A stretch of DNA of 64,000 nt from CAVVAL01 sp963742725 (GTDB taxonomy: Bacteria; Actinomycetota; Actinomycetes; Mycobacteriales; Cryptosporangiaceae): positions 1,736,001-1,800,000 of the forward strand of contig CAVUMX010000001.1 in assembly GCA_963742725.1 (NCBI GenBank), in the 5' to 3' direction. Positions 56,734 through 63,860 of the stretch are shown in pieces. A model generated the notes under the pieces. The model worked only from the letters and a program-made list of their open reading frames with translations, was not told the DNA's origin and did not search any database. Within the stretch, counting starts at the first letter, position 1, and the number at the start of each line of letters is the position of its first letter. Both the position numbers and the translations under genes were made by a program.

Positions 56734-56739
56734 GGGCCG

Positions 56740-56745
56740 AGTCTA
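56740..56745 (-). promoter_or_regulatory. -10 element of the membrane peptide-nitrobindin operon
   Basis: TAGACT on the minus strand, six bases from the GTG start codon. Confidence 0.5.
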
Positions 56746-56830
56746 GACGGCCCAGGCTCGGTTGCCTGCGACCCCGGTCACCCGGCACGCCGGTATACCA
56801 GCCGCCTGCGGATGCGTAAAGCGATCACCG

Positions 56831-56836
56831 TAGTGT
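56831..56836 (+). promoter_or_regulatory. -10 element of the leaderless DsrE-like gene
   Basis: TAGTGT, six bases upstream of the ATG. Confidence 0.5.
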
Positions 56837-56842
56837 GGGGCC

Positions 56843-57205
56843 ATGCCACGCTCCCTGGTCGTCAAGGTCACAGTGGGCGCCGACGCACCTGAGCGGTGCG
56901 CTCAGGCGTTCACGGTCGCCGCGACCGCACTCGCCTCCGGTGTCGACGTCTCGCTCTGGCTCACCGGGGAGTCGTCCTGGTTCGCGCTACCGGGCAAGGC
57001 CGCCGAGTTCACCCTCGCGCACTCCGCCCCGCTGCCGGACCTGCTCGACGCGCTCCGCGCCGGCGGCCGGGTGACGTTGTGCGCCCAGTGCGCGGCCCGC
57101 CGGGAAATCACCGAGTCCCAACTGCTCCTCGGTGTCCGGATCGCCGGTGCTGCGGCGTTTGTGGAGGAGATCCTCAGCGAGGGTGTACAAGCCGTCGTCT
57201 ACTGA
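56843..57205 (+). CDS. DsrE-like family protein
   Basis: A 120-residue DsrE/TusD-fold protein: SLVVKVTVGADAPERCAQAF, ALASGVDVSLWLTGESSWFA and RVTLCAQCAARREIT with a CAQC motif. Related proteins relay sulfur or bind small ligands; the CxxC could carry persulfide or metal. Leaderless ATG. Divergent from the nitrobindin operon and upstream of nos. Confidence 0.75.
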   Translation: MPRSLVVKVTVGADAPERCAQAFTVAATALASGVDVSLWLTGESSWFALPGKAAEFTLAHSAPLPDLLDALRAGGRVTLCAQCAARREITESQLLLGVRIAGAAAFVEEILSEGVQAVVY

Positions 57206-57224
57206 CTACGCTCCGAGCTTTCGC

Positions 57225-57252
57225 TTGACTCTACGCAACAGGTTCGTAACCA
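57225..57252 (+). promoter_or_regulatory. Candidate nos promoter
   Basis: TTGACT (57225-57230), 16-nt spacer, TAACCA (57247-57252), 40 bp upstream of the nos ATG. The -35 is strong, the -10 moderate. Confidence 0.45.
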
Positions 57253-57291
57253 GCTGCCACGAGACGCTCCAGCGAAGGCGGTCGATCACCG

Positions 57292-58560
57292 ATGCTGCAG
57301 ATCGCTCCCTCGTCCGCTCCAGACTTATCGCACGGGGCGCCGCGAGCCTGTCCGGCGTCAAGCCATAGGCCGGGGCCGCTGCCTCGTCCGGAGCCGCCGC
57401 TCCTGCCGGCGCCCGGAAGCCAACAGCCCCCGGACCCCAGCCTCTACGGACCTGTCGACCCCGACGCCGCCGAAGACTTCCTACGGCTCTACCACGCGGA
57501 GTGCCCCCACGCGGGGCCCTTGGAACCCCGCCTGAAACAGGTACTCGGCACCATCGACCGCATCGGCATCTACCTTCACACCCCCGGCGAACTGGAGTTC
57601 GGCGCCCGCGTCGCCTGGCGGAACAACAGCCGCTGCATCGGCCGCCTCTACTGGAACAGCCTCCGGGTACTCGACCGGCGCGGCGCCCGCTCGCCCGACG
57701 AGATCGGCCAGCACCTCGTCACCCACCTGCGCGAGTCGACGAACAGCGGCCGGATCCGTCCCACCATCTCGATCTTCGCCCCCGCCATGCCGGACCGCCC
57801 GTACTCGCGGGTCTGGAACGAGCAGCTCATCCGGTACGCCGGGTACCGCTCGGACGACGGCGAGGTGATCGGCGACCCCCGCTATGTCGCGTTCACCGCT
57901 GCCGTCCAGGGCCTCGGCTGGATCAGCAAGGGCACGCCGTTCGACATCCTCCCGCTGGTCATCGACGTCCCGGGGGAAGCACCGCACCTCCACGAACTCC
58001 CCGAGGACGCCATCCTCGAAGTGCCGCTGCGGCACCCGGCGTACGGCTGGTTCGCCGAGCTGGACCTGCGCTGGCACGCCGTCCCCGCCATCTCGAACAT
58101 GCGGCTGGAGATCGGCGGCGTGAACTACCCGTTCGCCCCGTTCAACGGCTGGTACATGGGCACCGAGATCGGGTCGCGCAACCTCGCCGACACCGACCGG
58201 TACGACCTGGTCCCCGAGGTCGCCCGCCGGCTCGGCCTCGACACGAGCAGCGAGACGACGCTGTGGCGCGACCGGGCGCTCGTCGAGCTGAACCTCGCCG
58301 TGCTGCACTCGTTCGAGTGCGCGAACGTGAAGATCGCCGACCACCACACCGAGTCCCGCAGGTTCCTGACCCACGTCGACAAGGAGAACCGCGCCGGCCG
58401 GATCGCACCGGCGGACTGGACCTGGATCGTGCCGCCGCTCTCAGGCAGCGCCACAGCCGTGTTCCACAAGTACTACGACGAGGCCGATCTCAGCCCCAAC
58501 TTCCACCTCGACGACCACGCCGCCACCCTCGGCCGCTGCGGCCGGCCGACGCCGACCTAG
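57292..58560 (+). CDS. nos: Nitric oxide synthase oxygenase (bacterial NOS)
   Basis: A 422-residue haem-thiolate oxygenase that makes NO and citrulline from arginine. VAWRNNSRCIGRLYW contains the haem-ligand cysteine (C115); ISNMRLEIGGVNYPFAPFNGWYMGTEIGSRN (two adjacent segments) holds the arginine-binding Glu (E292) and pterin-side Trp/Phe. No reductase domain, as in most bacterial NOS; the electron donor may be any flavodoxin/ferredoxin reductase, such as the one at 1771-2904 (inference). A Pro-rich ~55-residue N-terminal extension precedes the catalytic core; start uncertain. Its TAG stop shares CTAG with the convergent regulator gene. Confidence 0.94.
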   Translation: MLQIAPSSAPDLSHGAPRACPASSHRPGPLPRPEPPLLPAPGSQQPPDPSLYGPVDPDAAEDFLRLYHAECPHAGPLEPRLKQVLGTIDRIGIYLHTPGELEFGARVAWRNNSRCIGRLYWNSLRVLDRRGARSPDEIGQHLVTHLRESTNSGRIRPTISIFAPAMPDRPYSRVWNEQLIRYAGYRSDDGEVIGDPRYVAFTAAVQGLGWISKGTPFDILPLVIDVPGEAPHLHELPEDAILEVPLRHPAYGWFAELDLRWHAVPAISNMRLEIGGVNYPFAPFNGWYMGTEIGSRNLADTDRYDLVPEVARRLGLDTSSETTLWRDRALVELNLAVLHSFECANVKIADHHTESRRFLTHVDKENRAGRIAPADWTWIVPPLSGSATAVFHKYYDEADLSPNFHLDDHAATLGRCGRPTPT

Positions 58561-60878
58561 GAACCGCGCTGCTCGGCGACCCAGGCGGCCACCTGCGCCC
58601 GGGACGTGAACCCGAGCTTGCTGAGGATGTGCTCGACGTGGCCTTCGGCGGTGCGCTGGGCGATGACCAGCGTGGCGGCGATCTCCCGGTTGCTCATGCC
58701 CTCGGCGACCAGCTCGGCGATCTCGCGTTCGCGCCGGGTCAGCGGGTTCGGGGCGGCGGCGGGCGCGGCGGGCTGCGCGGCGTTCTTCTCCTCCAGCGCC
58801 AGCTCGACCGCCTCGGCCGAACTGAGCTGGCTGCCGGCCTGGAACGCGGCCTCGTACGCGGCGGCGCCCAGGTTCGACTGGCAGCGGCTCACGCACTGGT
58901 CGTGGTACCGGCCCAGGCCGCCGAACACCTTGATCGGCGCCCGGAGGAGCCGCCAGATCCGGTCTGCGGCGCCGAGCAGCCGCGCGCTCCGGTCGTACCG
59001 CTCCTGGCTGCCTGCGATCCACGCCATGGCGTCCAGCGTCAGCCCGTACCCGAACTGCTCGCCGAGCCGGCGTTTGAGAGCCAGCGCCTCCTTCTCGGTC
59101 TCCTCGGCCTGGATCAGGTCGCCTTCCTGCCACGCCAGCAGCCCCAACGCCCAGAGAGCGTGCGAGCGCCACCAGACCTCGCCGGTCTCCGCCGTGACGG
59201 CGATGCACTCCTCCAGCGGCTCGCGGGCGCCCTCGGTGTCGCCGCCCAGGCCGCGCGCGAGCCCGAGGTTGAGCAGCGCCCACATCTCGCCGCTGCGGGC
59301 GCCGAGGGCACGGAACCCGTCCAGGGCCTGCTCGAAGAGGGCCGTGGCCCGTTTCGAATCGCCGGCGAACAGCGCCACCCCGCCCTCGATCTGCTGGACG
59401 TAGGCGATTTCGAGGGGGTCCGGCAGGTGCTCGGCCAGCTCCCGCGCCTCGGCCAGCCGGTCCATGGCCTTCGGGTCCGCTTGGAGCACCGCGAGCCAGG
59501 AATCGACCCGCAGCGCCTTCGCGCGGGCCCGCCCCGCCGTGCTCTCCCGCGCGAGCGCCCTGGCCAGCCAGTGCCGTGCCTCGCCGAGGAACCCGTGGAC
59601 GAACCAGTAGTTCTCCAGGCTCGCGGTCAGCCTCAGGGCCGCTTCGCCGTCGCTCTCCATCGCGAGGCAGAACTCCAGCGCCACCCGCAGGTTGGCCTGC
59701 TCGCGCCGCAGGCGACGGATCGAGTCGACCTGGTCGGACCCGAACCAGCGCGAGTCGGCCTGGCCCGCGAACTGGGCGTACCAGTCGCGGTGGCGGCGGC
59801 GCATCGTCACGTGCTCGCCGGCGTCGCGCAGCTTCTCCTCGCCGTACGCGCGGATCGTCTCCAGCAGGCGGTACCGGACGCTCGAATCCTGCTCGTCCCG
59901 GACGATGATCGACTTGTCGACCAGCGATGCCACCAGGTCGAACACCGCTTCCGGGGAGATGCCGTCGCCGCCGCACACGACCTCGGCCGTATCCAGCTCG
60001 AAGCCGCCGGAGAACACCGACAGCCGTGCCCACGCGATCCGCTCCTGTTCGGAGCAGAGTTCGTAGCTCCAGTCGATGAGCGCGCGCAGGGTCTGCTGGC
60101 GGGCGGGCGCGCTGCGGCTGCCCGTCGTGAGCAGGCGGTACCGGTTGTCGAGACGGCTGACGATCTGGTCCAACGACAGGACCCTCAGCCGGACGGCCGC
60201 CAGCTCGATGGCCAGCGGGATCCCGTCGAGCGAGCGGCACAGCTGGGCGACGGCCGCGGCGTTGTCGTCGTCGACGGCGAATCCGGGCAGCACGGCGGAC
60301 GCGCGGTCGACGAGCAGGTTCGCGGCCTCGTACTGGATGAGCCCGGCCGCCGACACGGCCCGGTCCGGATCCGGCACGGACAGCGGCGGGACCACCAGCG
60401 ACGCCTCGCCGTTGATCCCGAGCGGCTGCCGGCTCGTCGCCAGGATCCGCAGGTCGGGGCAGGCGCGCAGGAGCTGGTCCGCCAGCTCGGCGCACGCGTC
60501 GACCAGGTGCTCGCAGTTGTCGAGGACCAGCAGAATCCGTCGTTGCGCTAGGTATTCGGCGAGGGCCGGGACGGCCCACCGGACGGACTGGTCACGTAGA
60601 CCGAGAGTTTCGGCCACTGTCACCGTCAGTAAAGCGGGATCGTGGAGTTCGGCCAGCTCAACAAGCCAGATTCCGTCCACAAAGGCCCGCTGGACCTCGC
60701 CGGCAACACGCAGAGCGAGCCTCGTCTTGCCCACTCCGCCCGGGCCTGTGAGGGTCAGCAGCCGCGCTCCGGACAGGAGGCGCTTGGCCTCCGACAGCTC
60801 GTGCCGGCGGCCGATGAAGCTGGTGACATCTGCGGGGAGGTTGCCCGGAAGGGCGGTCCGCGCGGCCGTGGTGACCAT
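58557..60878 (-). CDS. Large ATPase transcriptional regulator with C-terminal LuxR HTH
   Basis: A 773-residue STAND-type regulator. ADVTSFIGRRHELSEAKRLL leads into the Walker A loop TLTGPGGVGKTRLALRV and Walker B RRILLVLDNCEHL; NB-ARC-like helical region then TPR-like repeats (about 400-680), and a GerE/LuxR HTH at the end: LTRREREIAELVAEGMSNREIAATL, AEGHVEHILSKLGFTSR. Ligand unknown. ATG with GGAG close upstream. Tail-to-tail with nos, overlapping by four bases; regulation of nos is possible but convergent layout is no evidence. Confidence 0.9.
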   Translation of the reverse strand: MVTTAARTALPGNLPADVTSFIGRRHELSEAKRLLSGARLLTLTGPGGVGKTRLALRVAGEVQRAFVDGIWLVELAELHDPALLTVTVAETLGLRDQSVRWAVPALAEYLAQRRILLVLDNCEHLVDACAELADQLLRACPDLRILATSRQPLGINGEASLVVPPLSVPDPDRAVSAAGLIQYEAANLLVDRASAVLPGFAVDDDNAAAVAQLCRSLDGIPLAIELAAVRLRVLSLDQIVSRLDNRYRLLTTGSRSAPARQQTLRALIDWSYELCSEQERIAWARLSVFSGGFELDTAEVVCGGDGISPEAVFDLVASLVDKSIIVRDEQDSSVRYRLLETIRAYGEEKLRDAGEHVTMRRRHRDWYAQFAGQADSRWFGSDQVDSIRRLRREQANLRVALEFCLAMESDGEAALRLTASLENYWFVHGFLGEARHWLARALARESTAGRARAKALRVDSWLAVLQADPKAMDRLAEARELAEHLPDPLEIAYVQQIEGGVALFAGDSKRATALFEQALDGFRALGARSGEMWALLNLGLARGLGGDTEGAREPLEECIAVTAETGEVWWRSHALWALGLLAWQEGDLIQAEETEKEALALKRRLGEQFGYGLTLDAMAWIAGSQERYDRSARLLGAADRIWRLLRAPIKVFGGLGRYHDQCVSRCQSNLGAAAYEAAFQAGSQLSSAEAVELALEEKNAAQPAAPAAAPNPLTRREREIAELVAEGMSNREIAATLVIAQRTAEGHVEHILSKLGFTSRAQVAAWVAEQRGS

Positions 60879-61163
60879 CGTCTCCAACCGTATCCGGTCG
60901 GAGGCCTGAGCAGTGCCGCCCCGGGCGCGTCGGCGCGATTTCGGGCACACCTCGGGCGCGGCCGGCAGGTAATGAGGGGGAGCCTGCCGGTCGCGCCCAG
61001 GTGCCACCGGAACGGTCAGTAGGGAGCTGGCCGTTTCGGCGGTGGTCCTCGGTCGGGTCGCCGCTCGCTGGGGGTGGCTACCAGCTACCCGCTTGGGACC
61101 AGGTCATTTGCGGTTTACGAACCCTTCTCGCTCAGCTCGGGACGTACGGGCTGCGCGCCGGCG
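60879..61163. other. 285-bp spacer, no gene recognised
   Basis: Between the LuxR-type regulator start and the DUF5999 stop. Contains the regulator's promoter region presumably; no strong -10/-35, hairpin or conserved ORF identified. Confidence 0.4.
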
Positions 61164-61367
61164 TCAGCCGACGGCGATGGGTGCGACATTCACCGGACGG
61201 TGCGGTGCGACGACCTGTCCGTCCGGAAGCAGCTCGCCGGTGTCCTCGAACACGACCACGCCGTTGCAGAGGAGGTTCCAGCCCTGCTCGGGGTGGAACG
61301 CGACCACGCGGGCGGCGTCATGGTCAGGGGCGTCCGATGACGGACAAGGCGGCTGATGCCTGCACAT
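61164..61367 (-). CDS. DUF5999 family small protein
   Basis: A 67-residue actinobacterial protein: MCRHQPPCPSSDAPDHDAARVV, HPEQGWNLLCNGVVVFEDTG, ELLPDGQVVAPHRP. The cysteines/histidines at the N-terminus may bind metal. ATG with GAGGTG 4 nt upstream. Function unknown. Confidence 0.82.
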   Translation of the reverse strand: MCRHQPPCPSSDAPDHDAARVVAFHPEQGWNLLCNGVVVFEDTGELLPDGQVVAPHRPVNVAPIAVG

Positions 61368-61524
61368 GTAGCACCTCAACTGGCTACTTGGAGAGTCAGG
61401 AACCAGTCTCACTTTCACGGAGCGCTACGGGGACGGGGAGACTCCCCGGGTACCTACCTGTTCTTACCCTCCGTGACAACGCTCACATGGCGTAGCGGTG
61501 GCGGCCGACTACCGTCCGTATACG

Positions 61525-61565
61525 CCGCGGGGCGACGCACCGCTCCCAGGTGCGTCGCCCCGCGG
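61525..61565 (-). terminator. Terminator of the sulfur operon
   Basis: Perfect 17-bp stem: CCGCGGGGCGACGCACC (61525-61541), 7-nt loop, complement at 61549-61565; 13 bp past the sseC stop on the minus strand. Confidence 0.75.
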
Positions 61566-61578
61566 GGGCACTACGGAA

Positions 61579-61887
61579 TCAGGCCAGGGCCAGTTCCGTG
61601 TCGTTGATGCCGAGCTCGGCCGCCACGGAGACCTGCCCGTTGCCCTGCTTCGACAGCGCGCGCAGCGTCCACTCGCCGGGGGCGGCGAAGAACCGGAACT
61701 GCCCGGTCGCCGACGACACCACCTCGGCGGTGAACTCGCCGGACGAGTCCAGCAGCCGCACGTACGCGCTCGGTACCGGCGCGCCGCCCGCGGTCACCAC
61801 GCCCTGGATGACTGTTTCCTTGGCCACGTCCACTCCTTCGGCCTTGAGTTGTTCCAGCGTCTGTCCCTGGGTAGGGGCACCGCACAT
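61579..61887 (-). CDS. sseC: SseC-like protein (DUF1416)
   Basis: A 102-residue protein: MCGAPTQGQTLEQLKAEGVD, then a transthyretin/CarboxypepD-like beta domain (IQGVVTAGGAPVPSAYVRLLD). Always next to a rhodanese gene in actinobacteria (SseC/Rv0814c); proposed sulfur-metabolism role but no defined activity. ATG two bases after the sseA stop. Confidence 0.9.
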   Translation of the reverse strand: MCGAPTQGQTLEQLKAEGVDVAKETVIQGVVTAGGAPVPSAYVRLLDSSGEFTAEVVSSATGQFRFFAAPGEWTLRALSKQGNGQVSVAAELGINDTELALA

Positions 61888-61889
61888 GG

Positions 61890-62738
61890 TCAGGCGTCCT
61901 TTCCGCTGCCGAGCTCGATCGGCACGCCGACGAGCGATCCGTACTCGGTCCACGAGCCGTCGTAGTTCTTGACGTTCTGGTGGCCGAGGATCTCCTTGAG
62001 CACGAACCACGTGTGGCTGGAGCGCTCGCCGATCCGGCAGTACGCGATCGTGTCCTTGCCGTCGTCCAGACCCTCCTCCGCGTAGAGGGTGCGCAGCTCG
62101 TCGTCAGTGCGGAAGGTGCCGTCCTCGTTCGCGGCCTTGCTCCACGGCACGTTGAGGGCGCCGGGGATGTGGCCGGGGCGCTGCGACTGCTCCTGCGGCA
62201 GGTGCGCCGGGGCCAGCAGCTTGCCGGAGAACTCGTCGGGCGAGCGGACGTCGACCAGGTTGAGCACGCCGATGGCGGCTACGGCCTCGTCGCGGAACGC
62301 GCGGATCGACAGGTCCTGGTCGTGCGCGGCCGTGTACGACGTCGCGGGCCGCCCGGCCACGTCCTGCGTGAGCGGACGCCCGTCCAGCTCCCACTTCTTG
62401 CGGCCACCGTCGAGCAGCTTCACGTCGGCGTGGCCGTACAGGGTGAAGTACCAGTACGCGTAGGCGGCGAACCAGTTGTTGTTGCCGCCGTAGAGGACGA
62501 CGGTGTCGTCGTTGGCGATGCCCTTCGCGGACAGCAGCGCCTCGAACTGCTCCTTGTTCACGAAGTCGCGGCGGACCTGGTCCTGCAGCTCGGTCTTCCA
62601 GTCGACCCGGACCGCGCCGGGGATGTGACCGGTGTCGTACGCGGAAACATCCTCGTCGACCTCGACGAAGACGATCTTGTCGGTGTCGAGGTTCTTCTCG
62701 GCCCAGTCAGCGGAGACAAGGGCGGATTCGCGGCTCAT
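61890..62738 (-). CDS. sseA: Thiosulfate sulfurtransferase (rhodanese, CysA2/SseA-like)
   Basis: A 282-residue two-domain rhodanese moving sulfane sulfur from thiosulfate to an acceptor. Inactive N-domain includes FVEVDEDVSAYDTGHIPGAV; the C-domain catalytic loop is AYCRIGERSSHTW with C234. Counterpart of Rv0815c. The ATG overlaps the DUF4395 gene stop by four bases (ATGA). Expected to be cysteine-regulated through the upstream attenuator. Confidence 0.95.
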   Translation of the reverse strand: MSRESALVSADWAEKNLDTDKIVFVEVDEDVSAYDTGHIPGAVRVDWKTELQDQVRRDFVNKEQFEALLSAKGIANDDTVVLYGGNNNWFAAYAYWYFTLYGHADVKLLDGGRKKWELDGRPLTQDVAGRPATSYTAAHDQDLSIRAFRDEAVAAIGVLNLVDVRSPDEFSGKLLAPAHLPQEQSQRPGHIPGALNVPWSKAANEDGTFRTDDELRTLYAEEGLDDGKDTIAYCRIGERSSHTWFVLKEILGHQNVKNYDGSWTEYGSLVGVPIELGSGKDA

Positions 62739-63172
62739 ACGGGGGCTCCCTTGGAGGTGAGGCGACGGATCAACAGGTAGGTCTCGCAGCCCAGGCAGAG
62801 GCCGAAGGCGGCATTCAGGAAGGCGGCGACCAGGGCTAAGCCGGTCGCGACGATGCCGAGGGCCGTGACGCCGGTGAAATACCCGGCGGCGCCGACCACG
62901 GCGAAGACGAAGCCGACGCCCTGCGCGAAGCGGAGCGGAGCGGCGGCTTCCTTCTCGCCCGGCGGCGCGAGGCGCGGGGCGATCAGGACGCGGTACAGGA
63001 CCGAGTAGGGCGAGTACTTGAGGCCGATGAACGCGCCGAGCGCGAACACCACGCCCTGGGCGGCGAGCAAGGCGCCGCTGCCCGTGAGTAAGACGGCGAC
63101 GAGGACCGCTGTGGTGACCCAGGCCGCGAACCGCGGCCCGCGTGGGTCTACCGGTGGGTCAGAGGTAGACAT
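62735..63172 (-). CDS. DUF4395 membrane protein
   Basis: A 145-residue protein with about four membrane helices and a conserved cysteine motif FGLCLGCETYLLIRR near the C-terminus; the pair of Cys suggests sulfur or redox handling in the membrane. Typically linked to thioredoxin/rhodanese genes. First structural gene after the cysteine leader; ATG at 63172. Confidence 0.88.
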   Translation of the reverse strand: MSTSDPPVDPRGPRFAAWVTTAVLVAVLLTGSGALLAAQGVVFALGAFIGLKYSPYSVLYRVLIAPRLAPPGEKEAAAPLRFAQGVGFVFAVVGAAGYFTGVTALGIVATGLALVAAFLNAAFGLCLGCETYLLIRRLTSKGAPV

Positions 63173-63257
63173 GGCAGGGCTCCTGACTGATCGAAGGTTC
63201 GTCGTCAGGCGGCTTGGGTTGGGGGCGCGAGGCTAGAAAGAGCTGTCAGCGCACACG

Positions 63258-63282
63258 AAAAGCCGCCCGGTCATGCCGGGCG
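63258..63282 (-). terminator. Attenuator hairpin overlapping the cysteine leader ORF stop
   Basis: On the minus strand CGCCCGG (63276-63282), loop CATGA, CCGGGCG (63264-63270), then GC and TTTT (63258-63261). The leader peptide's TGA stop lies in the loop. This is the terminator form of a transcription attenuator. Confidence 0.72.
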
Positions 63283-63345
63283 ACACAGGCAGCTGCCTAC
63301 GCGGCACAGGTCGACCGCGCGGCGCTTGGTGAGCTGGGTGCTCAT
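63271..63345 (-). CDS. Cysteine-rich leader peptide (attenuation ORF)
   Basis: A 24-residue leader: MSTQLTKRRAVDLCRVGSCLCRPA, given here as MSTQLTKRRAVDL then CRVGSCLCRPA. Three Cys codons (14, 19, 21) cluster near the end, directly before the attenuator hairpin. This matches the actinobacterial putative leader peptide family (consensus RRxVDLxRVxxxLCR) and the mycobacterial cysteine-attenuation uORFs. TAACCT eight bases upstream of the ATG suggests a leaderless or nearly leaderless mRNA. Low Cys-tRNA should stall ribosomes and permit expression of DUF4395-sseA-sseC. Confidence 0.85.
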   Translation of the reverse strand: MSTQLTKRRAVDLCRVGSCLCRPA

Positions 63346-63404
63346 AGGGTGAGAGGTTACCAGGACGGACACCGCAGGTCATCCCGCCATTCGGGAGATC
63401 TGTC

Positions 63405-63860
63405 TCACGCCTCAAGCACGGCGACGGCGACCGCCGTCACGTCGGCCTTGCTGGGCTGGCCCGACGCCCTACCGACGATCCGGCCGGCACGATCCACCAC
63501 CAGGACGGTCGGCGTCCGCCAGACCTCCAGGGCCCTGACGATGTCGAGGTGCGACTCGGCGTCCACCTCGACGTGCCGGACCCCGTCGCGCGCCGCCGCG
63601 ACGTCGGCGAGGATCGACCGGGTCGCCCGGCACGGCTGGCAGAACGCCGTCGAGAACTGCACGAGCGTCACCGCGGACTCGCCGGGATCGAAGCCGAGCG
63701 TCGACCAGTGCTGGCGGTACCGCTCCAACGCAGCCGCCGCGTGGGCTTCCTCAGCGGCGTGGGCCCGGATGCGGCCGTTGCGGGCGCGCCACCACAGGCC
63801 GAAGACGGTGGCTCCCGCGAGCACACCGAAAACGACCAGAACGCGCCACATGACGGCCAT
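63405..63860 (-). CDS. Thioredoxin family protein, membrane-anchored
   Basis: A 151-residue protein: N-terminal membrane anchor (about 3-22, VMWRVLVVFGVLAGATVFGL), then a thioredoxin domain with QFSTAFCQPCRATR (CxxC, about 73-80) and cis-Pro in WRTPTVLVVDRAG. Counterpart of ThiX (Rv0816c), which precedes cysA2. ATG at 63860; GTG-type alternatives not needed. Separated from the leader peptide by 59 bp, so it is upstream of the attenuator. Confidence 0.9.
   Translation of the reverse strand: MAVMWRVLVVFGVLAGATVFGLWWRARNGRIRAHAAEEAHAAAALERYRQHWSTLGFDPGESAVTLVQFSTAFCQPCRATRSILADVAAARDGVRHVEVDAESHLDIVRALEVWRTPTVLVVDRAGRIVGRASGQPSKADVTAVAVAVLEA

Noticed and set aside
57501..60551. Plus-strand 1016-codon open frame crossing nos and the LuxR-type regulator
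   Set aside because: Out of frame with nos and antisense to the regulator, both of which have intact motifs; translation is Arg/Pro-rich.
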